The notes under the pieces were generated by a model. The model was not told the DNA's origin, did no database searches, and worked only from the letters and a program-made list of their open reading frames with translations. DNA of 15,375 nucleotides, taken from positions 1-15,375 of the forward strand of contig QHRT01000091.1 of NCBI GenBank assembly GCA_003220195.1, given 5' to 3'. This document shows, one piece after another, positions 6,107 through 13,839 of this stretch. The translations under genes and the position numbers were made by a program. The DNA is from Candidatus Rokuibacteriota bacterium (GTDB lineage Bacteria; Methylomirabilota; Methylomirabilia; Rokubacteriales; CSP1-6). Each line of letters starts with the position of its first letter. Positions within the stretch are counted from its first letter, which is position 1.

Positions 6107-8278
6107 ATGACGGCGAGCCTCTCCGTGTCGAGAGTTGCGCTCGCGCTCTGCGCGCTGCTCTCCGTGCCCGCGATCGCCGCCTCCGTGCAGGCGGCGGCGA
6201 CCCCACTCCAGATCAAGGTGCTTTCCAACCGCGCCGATCTCATTTCCGCGGGCGACGCGCTCGTCGAGATCGTGCTGGCGCCCGGGGTCCTGCCCTCGGC
6301 AGTGCAGGTGGACGTCGACGGCCGCGACGTCACGCGCGCCTTCGCGCTGCGCAGCAATGGCCGGTTCATGGGGATCGTCGAGGGCCTGACCGTCGGGGCC
6401 AACGTGCTGACCGCTCGGGCCAAGGGCGCCGCCACTGCCCGCATCACGCTCACCAATCACTCGCGGAGCGGGCCGGTCTTCGCAGGCCCTCAGGTGCAGC
6501 CGTGGTTCTGCACCACCGACGCGAACGGGCTCGGGCCCGCCACCGACGGAGCCTGCAACGCGCCGACGACGTATGAGTTCTTCTACCGCTCGACCGATCC
6601 GACGAAGACCGGCTTTCAGTCCTACGACCCGAGTCATCCGCCGGGCGACGTCGCGACGACCGTGACCGACCAGGGCCGCGTCGTGCCGTACATCGTCCGG
6701 CGCGAGACGGGGACACTCGACCGCGGGATCTACGCGATCGCCGTCGTGTTCGATCCGGGCCAGACGTGGGAGCCGTGGGCCCCGCAGCGCGGCTGGAACG
6801 GCAACCTGGTGTGGCCGTTCGGCGGCGACTGCCAGGCCTACCACTTCCAGGGCAGCGTGCCCGACGTCCTCGACGACGCGTCGCTGTCGAAAGGCTTCGC
6901 CGTCGTCTCGTCCACGCTCAACGTCCTCGGCCAGGACTGCAACGAGGTCGTCTCCGCGGAAGCGATGATGATGGTGAAGGAGCACGTCGTCGAACGGTAC
7001 GGCGAGGTGCGCTACACGATCGGCAACGGGTGCTCGGGCGGATCGATCCAGCAGCACGTCATCGCCGCCAGCTACCCGGGCCTGCTCGACGGCATCCAGC
7101 CCAACTGCAGCTACCCCGACGTCTGGTCCACCGCGAACGAGGTGCACGACTGTTCGCTCCTCCTCCGGTACTGGAACGCCGCGCCCGAGCTCTGGATGGT
7201 GGAGGTGCAGCGGGCCGCCGTGTCCGGCCACGCCACCGCCAGCAACTGCGAAGCGTGGGTCGAGGGCTTCTGGTACGACCGGTCGCTGATGGATCCCGCC
7301 TTCGGCTGCGACGCCTCCGCCACGGACGTCGAGGCGCGCGCCGAATACCTCACCGGGTCCCAGCCGGACTGGTTCTACAACGCCGAGACCAACCGCGGCG
7401 GGGCGCGCTGCACGATCCATGACTACCAGGTCGCCATCTGGGGCCGCCGGCTCCAGGACGGCTTCGCTCGCCGGCCGCTCGACAACGTCGGTGTGCAGTA
7501 CGGGCTCGTCGCGCTCCAGTCGGGGCTGATCCTGCCCGAGCAGTTCGTCGATCTCAACGAGAAGATCGGCGGCTACGACATCGACATGGTCTGGCAGCCC
7601 GCGCGCAGCCAGGCCGATCCGGAGTCGCTCGCCATCGCCTACCGCACCGGCCGCGTCAACGACGCGCGCCTGCTCGCCCGCGTGCCCATCATCGACCTGC
7701 GAGGCACGAGCAACTTCGAGATCCACACCGACTTCCGCTCCTACGCCATGCGCGAGCGGCTCGAGCGGGCCAACGGCACCGCCGGCAACCAGGTGATCTT
7801 CACCGCGCAGACGCCCCTCGTGGTCCCACCCAGTGTCGCCGCCGAGGCGTTCCACCTGGTGGACCAGTGGCTCGCCGCGATCGAGGCCGATCCGAGCGCC
7901 GATCCCCGGGAAACAAAAGTCCTGCGCCACAAGCCGCCGCTGGCCGTCGACTCCTGCTACATCGGCGAGACCAAGGTCACCGACCAGGCGACGTGCCGCG
8001 CGCTCTTCCCGTACTTCGGCGACCCGCGGATCGCCGCGGGTGGCCCGCTTGCCGACGACGTGATGAAGTGCCAGCTCACGCCGCTCGATCGCGCCAGCTA
8101 CAACGCCACCTTCACCGACGCGCAATGGGCGAGGCTCCAGGCGACGTTCCCCACCGGCGTGTGCGACTTCACTCGACCGAGCGTGGGGCGCCAGCCCTCC
8201 GTGCCGTGGCTCGATTTTTCGGGTGGGCCGGGCGGCCAGCCGCTGCCGCCTGCGCCCGTCTCGACGGCGACCAAGTGA
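6107..8278 (+). CDS. secreted DUF6351-family protein (tannase/oligomer-hydrolase-like alpha/beta hydrolase)
   Basis: A 723-residue exported protein. The start is set by GGGAGGAG six nt before the ATG; the frame is open further upstream but that stretch is Arg/His-rich and not coding-like. A Sec signal (about 1-27, ending ASVQAAA) precedes an N-terminal beta-rich module typical of DUF6351 proteins (LQIKVLSNRADLISAGDALV, VDVDGRDVT), then the hydrolase part: GWNGNLVWPFGGDC, the nucleophile elbow IGNGCSGGSIQQ with Ser310 preceded by Cys309, LLDGIQPNCSYPDVW, and a late DLRGTSNFEIHTDFRSY segment likely to supply the acid and/or His. Many Cys suggest disulfides outside the cytoplasm. Family members are mostly uncharacterised; resemblance to tannase and hydroxybutyrate-oligomer hydrolases suggests ester cleavage. 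First large gene of the hydrolase run. Confidence 0.85.
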   Translation: MTASLSVSRVALALCALLSVPAIAASVQAAATPLQIKVLSNRADLISAGDALVEIVLAPGVLPSAVQVDVDGRDVTRAFALRSNGRFMGIVEGLTVGANVLTARAKGAATARITLTNHSRSGPVFAGPQVQPWFCTTDANGLGPATDGACNAPTTYEFFYRSTDPTKTGFQSYDPSHPPGDVATTVTDQGRVVPYIVRRETGTLDRGIYAIAVVFDPGQTWEPWAPQRGWNGNLVWPFGGDCQAYHFQGSVPDVLDDASLSKGFAVVSSTLNVLGQDCNEVVSAEAMMMVKEHVVERYGEVRYTIGNGCSGGSIQQHVIAASYPGLLDGIQPNCSYPDVWSTANEVHDCSLLLRYWNAAPELWMVEVQRAAVSGHATASNCEAWVEGFWYDRSLMDPAFGCDASATDVEARAEYLTGSQPDWFYNAETNRGGARCTIHDYQVAIWGRRLQDGFARRPLDNVGVQYGLVALQSGLILPEQFVDLNEKIGGYDIDMVWQPARSQADPESLAIAYRTGRVNDARLLARVPIIDLRGTSNFEIHTDFRSYAMRERLERANGTAGNQVIFTAQTPLVVPPSVAAEAFHLVDQWLAAIEADPSADPRETKVLRHKPPLAVDSCYIGETKVTDQATCRALFPYFGDPRIAAGGPLADDVMKCQLTPLDRASYNATFTDAQWARLQATFPTGVCDFTRPSVGRQPSVPWLDFSGGPGGQPLPPAPVSTATK

Positions 8279-8307
8279 CGCACGCGAGCGGTCTCGCAGG
8301 AGGGGCG

Positions 8308-10236
8308 ATGACGAACGACAGCGCCAGCCGGACGTTCACGGTGGTGGGCGGCAACGTCCAGGAGGAGGGCAGCATCGTGGGCTTCATCACGGCCGCGACA
8401 CACGCGCTGTTCATCCTGGTCGTCACGACGCTCATGCTCGGCGCGCCCGCGAGAGCCGACGCCGCGATGGGCGACGGGACCCAAGGAAGGCAATGGGTTC
8501 CCGGTCCCTCGAGCGATGCGCCGGTCTCGCCCGCGCAGTACGGCGTCATCGAGCGAATGAACCTGTACATGGACGCCCGCGACGGCGTCCGCCTCGCGTA
8601 CAACCTGTACCTCCCCGACGCGCCGGGCTCGTTCCCGTGTCTGCTGATCATGGAGGGCTACAACAAGGACTCCGGATCGTCACCCGGAGGCTCCGCGTCG
8701 CAGGCGCGCGACTTTGCGAGCCGCGGCTACGCGGTCGTGCAGGCCGACAACCGTGGCGAAGGCGCGTCCGAGGGCGAGTGGTATCCGTTCAGCCTCATGC
8801 AGCAGCAGGACGGGTACGACCTGGTCGAGTGGGAGGCGACCCAGCCGTGGTGCAACGGCAAGGTCGGAACGTTCGGCACCTCCTACATGGCGATCGTGCA
8901 GTTCCTGATGGCCAAGCACCTGCCGCCGCACCTGGTCGCGATGATCCCGGTTCAGGGATGGGGCGACGCGTACAACGGCTGGATGTACCAGGGCGGCTGG
9001 CGCGCCGCGGTCGACGGCCCGGCCTGGGGAACGCTCGAGCAGGCGCTCCAGCTCACGCCGCCGTCGGACGGGGACCTCGACACGTACGCCGATCGCGTGG
9101 CGGAACAACCGGTGCTGGCCCGGCTCGTCACCGAGTGGCTGAGCCATCCCGACTTCGACGACTACTGGAAGGAGCGTTCGTCGCTGGCCGCGGATCACGC
9201 GGCGATGGCCAGGGCCAGGATCGCGATCCTCTTCCAGACCGGTTGGAACGATTTCTTCGTCTACTCCGAGCTCAAGGCCTATCGCGAGTTCGCGTCGGCG
9301 GGTGGGCGTCGCAAGGTCGTGGTCGGGCCGTGGAACCACGGCGGCGAAAGCAATCCGGACGTCGAGCCCTACGTCTTCCAGACCTACCGCATTCTCTGGT
9401 TCGACCGGTGGCTGAAGGGCATCAGGAACGGCGTCGACAAGGAGCCACACGCGCTCCTCTACGTTCCGGGCGCGAACCGCTGGCGCTTCGAGAAGGAGTG
9501 GCCGATTCCCGACGCCAGGTACGTGAAGTTCTACCTGCGCTCCTCTCACAGCGGATCCGCGGTCAGCCTCAACGACGGCAGCTTGAGCACGCACGCGCCG
9601 GCCGCGGAGCCGACGGATGTGTACGCATACTCTCCGACGGAGATCGACGGCAGCCCCAGTCAGCTTCTGGCCGGCGGTGAGCGTTCGAGCACCGACCAGC
9701 GTCTCGACGAGACGCACATCCTCACGTGGACGACGCCGGCGCTCGGTTCGCCGACGGAAGTCACCGGGCCGATCACGCTGAACTTCTGGGCGTCGTCAAC
9801 GGCGCCCGACACGGACTTCGCCGTCAACCTCGTCGACGTCGCGCCGGATGGATCCGGCCGGCAAGTCACGCGCGGACGGCTGAAGGCCACCCACTATCCC
9901 GATCAGGCGAATCCGCGACCCCTGCAGCTCGGCGTGGTCTATCGACTCGCGATCGAGGTGTGGCCGACGTCCTGGGTCTTCGACACTGGCCATCGCATGC
10001 GCATCGAGCTCGCGTCCTCCGACGTTCCGCTGATGGCCGTGAACCCGTATCCGGCCGTCAACACGATCTACCACGACGCCGCACGGCCGTCGCACGTCGT
10101 GCTGCCGATCATCGGGACGAGCTCGCTGCTGGCTGGCTCATACGACGTGGATTCAAGCTCCATCGGGCTCGGCATCTATCCGACGGTGCCCGAGATCGAA
10201 GACGTCTACGCGGCGCTGCCGGTGTGGCCGTACTGA
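8308..10236 (+). CDS. CocE/NonD-family (S15, X-Pro dipeptidyl-peptidase-like) secreted hydrolase
   Basis: A 642-residue alpha/beta hydrolase with C-terminal jelly-roll domain. Order: hydrophobic export signal around 32-50 ending APARADA; the S15 start MDARDGVRLAYNLYLPDAPG; QADNRGEGASEG; the elbow GTFGTSYMAIVQ with Ser192; Asp315 (FQTGWNDFFV); His344 (GPWNHGGES); PepX_C-like domain from about 400 (PITLNFWASS, VNLVDVAPDGSGRQVTRGRL). The triad is complete. Relatives include cocaine esterase and glutaryl-7-ACA acylase, so an ester or amide substrate is likelier than peptides. The ATG at 8308 has AGGAGG 4 nt upstream and the next 23 codons all end in G or C; a GTG at 8377 after AGGAGGAGGG would give a tighter signal peptide and is a real alternative. 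It starts 29 nt after the DUF6351 stop. Confidence 0.9.
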   Translation: MTNDSASRTFTVVGGNVQEEGSIVGFITAATHALFILVVTTLMLGAPARADAAMGDGTQGRQWVPGPSSDAPVSPAQYGVIERMNLYMDARDGVRLAYNLYLPDAPGSFPCLLIMEGYNKDSGSSPGGSASQARDFASRGYAVVQADNRGEGASEGEWYPFSLMQQQDGYDLVEWEATQPWCNGKVGTFGTSYMAIVQFLMAKHLPPHLVAMIPVQGWGDAYNGWMYQGGWRAAVDGPAWGTLEQALQLTPPSDGDLDTYADRVAEQPVLARLVTEWLSHPDFDDYWKERSSLAADHAAMARARIAILFQTGWNDFFVYSELKAYREFASAGGRRKVVVGPWNHGGESNPDVEPYVFQTYRILWFDRWLKGIRNGVDKEPHALLYVPGANRWRFEKEWPIPDARYVKFYLRSSHSGSAVSLNDGSLSTHAPAAEPTDVYAYSPTEIDGSPSQLLAGGERSSTDQRLDETHILTWTTPALGSPTEVTGPITLNFWASSTAPDTDFAVNLVDVAPDGSGRQVTRGRLKATHYPDQANPRPLQLGVVYRLAIEVWPTSWVFDTGHRMRIELASSDVPLMAVNPYPAVNTIYHDAARPSHVVLPIIGTSSLLAGSYDVDSSSIGLGIYPTVPEIEDVYAALPVWPY

Positions 10237-10303
10237 CGCGACTTCCACAGGAACCGACGATGCGAAAGCGAACCCGTTCGTCACCGGTCGACAGGAGGCC
10301 GTG

Positions 10304-11491
10304 ATGAAGATCCCGGTCGTACTCGTGCTCGTGGCGATGCTCGTCGTCGCGATCATCACGCCGGCGACGGCGCAGCTCACCACCGACCCGCTGATGGCCG
10401 CGTTTCTCGCCTCGACCCCACCGGCGCCGCCCGCGCTGGTGAAAGCGCGCCAGCATTTCTTCGGGGCCGAGAACGTGAATCCGATCACCGGGCTCGTGAA
10501 TCCCGACAAGGTCATCTTCTCGTGGTTCAGCATCTCGAGCCTCGCGGCGGCATTTCGCGGCCGCGTCGTGCTGCTCGATACCTACATCGATTCGCGCGAG
10601 GACTATCCGAATCGCGTCCCGACAACGCTTGCCGAGCTGGTCGCGCTCCAGCCCGAATTCATCTTCATTGGCCATGGCCATTTCGACCATGCGGATACCG
10701 CCGGGTACATCGCCGCGGTCACCGGCGCCACGGTCGTCGGCACGGCCGAGCACTGCGCCCAGGTGAAGAGCGATGCCGCGAATGCCCTGGGACCGGCGGC
10801 CACGGTGCATTGCGTGGCAGTCGTCTCGCCGAATTCGCCGCCCGGCAGCGAGGTGAAGGAGCTCACGCTGCTGGACAACGTCTGCATCACCGCCTTCAAG
10901 CACCTGCATTCGGCGACCGTGCCTCCCGACCCGTCGCATCCGTTCAACCCGCCGGTGCTGCTGCCCGACCCCGGAACCTACCTGCTGCATCCCCCGGGGC
11001 CCGGACCGAGCGACGGCGTGGATTCGGCCGGGAACGAAGGCTGGAGCATGTTCTACCAGTTCCGCATCAAGGACTTCGCCGTCGCCTGGCACGACACGGT
11101 CGGGCCGTTGAAAGAGAACGCGCCGCAGGTCTTCGACGTGATGCGCGCGCTGCCGCCGACCGACGTGGAGCTCGGCGCGATCCTGGGCTTCAACGTCTTC
11201 ACGAACGGGTTGCGCGATCCCGCCATGTACATCGCGGCGGTCGAGCCGAGGATCTTCTCGCCGCTGCACCACGACTTCCGCTTCGTCACGCCCGAAGCGA
11301 GCGGCGACGACTGGAAGGCCACCATGGACCGCGAGCTCTCCACGATGCCCGCGGACAAACGACCGGAGCTCCGATGGCTCTACGACCCCTTCGACTACCT
11401 GCGGCCCGGCCTCTTCACCTTCGACATCAAGGCGCCCTACTGGAAAACGGGAGACGTCGCGGGTCGCGCGCCCGAGACGTGCAAACGATGA
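10304..11491 (+). CDS. exported MBL-fold metallo-hydrolase
   Basis: 395 residues with a clear Sec signal (KIPVVLVLVAMLVVAIITPA, cleavage after TAQ). The zinc motif HxHxDH is intact: H124, H126, D128, H129 in GHGHFDHADTAGYIA. Further likely ligands are H200 (FKHLHS), H263/D264 (VAWHDTVGP) and H322/H323 (SPLHHDF). It has the metallo-beta-lactamase fold, but the sequence does not show which branch, and lactamase activity should not be assumed. The ATG at 10304 is chosen over the adjacent GTG at 10301 because AGGAGG then lies 5 nt upstream. The stop overlaps the next gene's ATG. Context suggests it acts on the same extracytoplasmic substrate pathway as the esterase-like neighbours. Confidence 0.85.
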   Translation: MKIPVVLVLVAMLVVAIITPATAQLTTDPLMAAFLASTPPAPPALVKARQHFFGAENVNPITGLVNPDKVIFSWFSISSLAAAFRGRVVLLDTYIDSREDYPNRVPTTLAELVALQPEFIFIGHGHFDHADTAGYIAAVTGATVVGTAEHCAQVKSDAANALGPAATVHCVAVVSPNSPPGSEVKELTLLDNVCITAFKHLHSATVPPDPSHPFNPPVLLPDPGTYLLHPPGPGPSDGVDSAGNEGWSMFYQFRIKDFAVAWHDTVGPLKENAPQVFDVMRALPPTDVELGAILGFNVFTNGLRDPAMYIAAVEPRIFSPLHHDFRFVTPEASGDDWKATMDRELSTMPADKRPELRWLYDPFDYLRPGLFTFDIKAPYWKTGDVAGRAPETCKR

Positions 11492-12369
11492 GCGCGGCGA
11501 TGGTGCGCGGTCTCGTGATCGTCGTGACGCTCCTGTTCGTCACCACCGTTCGCGTGGAGGCGCACGAGGAGAAGCAGACGCTCAAGCATCCACCCGACTT
11601 CGACACGCGCGTGCTCGCGCGCGTCAACGACGCGGTCATCACCGGGCGCGACTTTCACCGGGCGTTCGACGCGCTCGGCGGGGACCAGCAGGCGATGGTC
11701 CGCCAGAACCTCAAGAAGTTCCTCGAGACGCTGGTGCAGCGCGAAGTGCTGTACCAGGCGGCGCTCCGCGCCGGCCTCGACCGCGATCCCGACGTCGTGG
11801 CACGCCTCGACGACATCCGCCGGGCGGTCCTGAGTCAGGAGCTCGTGCGACGCGAGCGGGCGGAGGCCGTGAAGACGGCGCCGCCGGATGCCGCGCGCCG
11901 CTACTACGACGCGCACGCGGACGAGTTCACGTCGAAGGAGCGCATCAGCCTGAGCCGCATCTTGCTCAAGAGTCGCGAGGAGGCGGATGCGGTCACGACG
12001 CGTCTGCGCGCCGGCGCCGACTTCGGCGCCCTCGCGCAAGACGTCTCGCGCGACGAGTCGAGCCGCGATCGCGGCGGCCGCATTCCCGTCGTCTATCGCG
12101 GGCAGATGAGCCCGGAGCTGGAGCAGGCGGCCTTCGCGCTCGCGCCGGGGCAGGTGAGCGGCGTGGTCGAGGACGCCGAGGGCTATCACGTGGTGCTGCT
12201 CCACAGCCACGTTCCGGCCGCGCCGCTCCCGTTCGAGACCGTGCGCGCGTCCATCGAACGCAAGGTCTCGACGAGCCAGCTCGAGCAGCACTTCAAGGCG
12301 TTCCTGACGACGCTCGAGCGTGACGCGCAGGTCGAGATCACCGACCGCGCTCTCGCCGACGTGCGCTGA
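11488..12369 (+). CDS. peptidyl-prolyl cis-trans isomerase, parvulin/SurA-like
   Basis: A 293-residue periplasmic foldase. An N-terminal hydrophobic segment (LVIVVTLLFVTT, about 9-20) acts as signal or anchor, a SurA_N/PrsA-like helical region covers about 40-130 (VLARVNDAVITGRDFHRAFD, LVQREVLYQAALRAGLD), and a parvulin domain covers about 150-240 (ERISLSRILLKSREEADAV, SRDESSRDRGGRIPVV, FALAPGQVSGVVEDAEGYHV). A coiled C-terminal helix follows. It is translationally coupled to the MBL gene by ATGA. Such proteins assist folding after Sec export; being placed among exported enzymes suggests a dedicated chaperone for them (inference). Confidence 0.9.
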   Translation: MSAAMVRGLVIVVTLLFVTTVRVEAHEEKQTLKHPPDFDTRVLARVNDAVITGRDFHRAFDALGGDQQAMVRQNLKKFLETLVQREVLYQAALRAGLDRDPDVVARLDDIRRAVLSQELVRRERAEAVKTAPPDAARRYYDAHADEFTSKERISLSRILLKSREEADAVTTRLRAGADFGALAQDVSRDESSRDRGGRIPVVYRGQMSPELEQAAFALAPGQVSGVVEDAEGYHVVLLHSHVPAAPLPFETVRASIERKVSTSQLEQHFKAFLTTLERDAQVEITDRALADVR

Positions 12370-12399
12370 GCGCGTGACGCGAAAAGGAAGGAGAACACC

Positions 12400-13839
12400 A
12401 TGCGCCTCGGCCCATCGAACCGCTGCAGGGGGGCGCTCGCCTCCACACTGGTCGCCGTCGCGCTCGTCGTCGGGGTCGCGTCACCGGCCCCGGCGCAGCT
12501 CGTCCCGGTCGTTCCGAATCCGACGGTGACGGGGCCGATTCCCGGGGTGACGCCGGGCGACCCGTCGCACAACTATCCGTTCTTCGCGACCGACGTCGAT
12601 CTCGCCAGCCGCGGCTACATCGAGCAGGAGTTCTTCATCGAAGGCATGGCCGCCGGCGCGCCGTACCGGAGCCGCATCGTCGTGCGGCGCCCGACGTCGC
12701 CGCTCGCGTTCAACGGCACCGCGGTGGTCGAGTGGTACAACGTCACGAACGACTACGACTCCGAGGCGGACTGGTTCCGCGCCCACGAGCAGTTCCTGCG
12801 CGCCGGCTACGTCTGGATGGGCGTGTCGGCGCAATCGAACGGCGTCAACAACGCGCAGTACGGCTTGAAAATCTGGAGTCCCGCGCGGTACGGGACGCTC
12901 CAGATCGAGAACGACCGGCAGTCGTTCGACATCTACGCGCAGGCGATCCAGGCGATCCGTCACCCCGTCGGCGTCGATCCGATAGGCGGGCTCGCGATCC
13001 AGCGTGTGATCGCGACGGGCGCGTCGCAGTCCGCGATCTATCTCGCCGCGTACTACAACACGCTCCAGGCCGCGCACCGGCTCGTCGACGCGTTCGCGCT
13101 CATCGTGTGGACGTTGCCGGTCGACACCGACGTCGTGCGGACGCCGGTCTTGATGAGCCTGTCGGAGCCCGACGTCTACGAGGCGTCGGGTCTGGCCGGG
13201 GAGATCCCGGCCCCGCGTCAGCCCAACACGACTCTCTTCCGCCGGTGGGAAGTGGCGGGGGCCTCCCACGGCGACTACGACATGTTCCTGGCCCGCCGGC
13301 CGCTGCAGATCCGCGATCTCGGGATCGATCCCGGAGACAACGGCGGGAATCAAGGCTGTACGTTCCCGTTGTACAGCCGTATTCCGTTCCGCTATGTCAT
13401 GAGCGCCGGGTACGACGCGCTCGTCCGGTGGGTGACCACCGGCGCGCCGCCGCCCGTCCTCCCTGACATCCAGTTTTCCGGAAACGAGATCGCGCGTGAC
13501 GAGCACGGCAACGCGCTCGGCGGCATCCGTCTGTCACAGCACGACGTGGCGACGGCGATGAACCAGGGACAGAACGCCGGCCCGGGCCTGTGCCCGATCC
13601 GCGGGAGGTACGAACCGTTCGACGACGCCACGCTTCAGACGCTCTATCCCACGCACGGCTCCTACGTCGATCGCGTCATCGCGGTGACGAACGACACGTT
13701 GCGCGCGGGCGTCGTCCTGCCGCCCGACGCATCCGAGACGATCGCCGAGGCGAAGCACGCGAAGGTGCCACCGCGGCTCCGGCGGCGGCCGACAAGGTGT
13801 GGACCCCGTACGACCGTCCGGCGCAGTACAGCGTTGTGA
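12400..13839 (+). CDS. secreted alpha/beta hydrolase domain-containing protein (Abhydrolase_10 type), 3' end altered
   Basis: The start has AAGGAG six nt upstream and a Sec signal (hydrophobic LASTLVAVALVVGVAS, cleavage after PAPAQ). The body has the features of the large alpha/beta hydrolase domain proteins: FNGTAVVEWYNVTNDYDSEA, VWMGVSAQSNGVNN, the elbow VIATGASQSAIYLAAY with Ser209, an acid candidate Glu256/Asp258 (SLSEPDVYE) and His290 (AGASHGDYDMF), then the conserved tail GRYEPFDDATLQTLYPTHGS and RAGVVLPPDASETIAEA. Coding sense ends near 13767; the last 25 or so residues up to the TGA at 13839 are an out-of-frame reading of the next hydrolase. The native stop is therefore missing, probably by a small deletion that joined the two genes. 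Function: probably a carboxyl-ester hydrolase; substrate unknown. Confidence 0.85.
   Translation: MRLGPSNRCRGALASTLVAVALVVGVASPAPAQLVPVVPNPTVTGPIPGVTPGDPSHNYPFFATDVDLASRGYIEQEFFIEGMAAGAPYRSRIVVRRPTSPLAFNGTAVVEWYNVTNDYDSEADWFRAHEQFLRAGYVWMGVSAQSNGVNNAQYGLKIWSPARYGTLQIENDRQSFDIYAQAIQAIRHPVGVDPIGGLAIQRVIATGASQSAIYLAAYYNTLQAAHRLVDAFALIVWTLPVDTDVVRTPVLMSLSEPDVYEASGLAGEIPAPRQPNTTLFRRWEVAGASHGDYDMFLARRPLQIRDLGIDPGDNGGNQGCTFPLYSRIPFRYVMSAGYDALVRWVTTGAPPPVLPDIQFSGNEIARDEHGNALGGIRLSQHDVATAMNQGQNAGPGLCPIRGRYEPFDDATLQTLYPTHGSYVDRVIAVTNDTLRAGVVLPPDASETIAEAKHAKVPPRLRRRPTRCGPRTTVRRSTAL

Noticed and set aside
5978..8125. 715-codon ORF on the minus strand opposite the DUF6351 gene
   Set aside because: His/Arg/Gly/Val-rich low-information translation typical of antisense frames in high-GC DNA; the plus-strand frame has a signal peptide, catalytic elbow and ribosome site.
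10237..10303. Separate control element between the CocE/NonD and MBL genes
   Set aside because: Only 67 nt with a ribosome site; no dyad, no box match and no promoter-like pair that stands out.
10109..11272. 387-codon minus-strand ORF opposite the MBL gene
   Set aside because: Antisense shadow; the MBL frame carries the intact HxHxDH motif and a signal peptide.
10522..11487. Long N-terminal extension of the PPIase frame
   Set aside because: It overlaps the MBL gene in another frame with Arg-rich translation; the ATG at 11488 gives the usual hydrophobic N-terminus and an ATGA junction.
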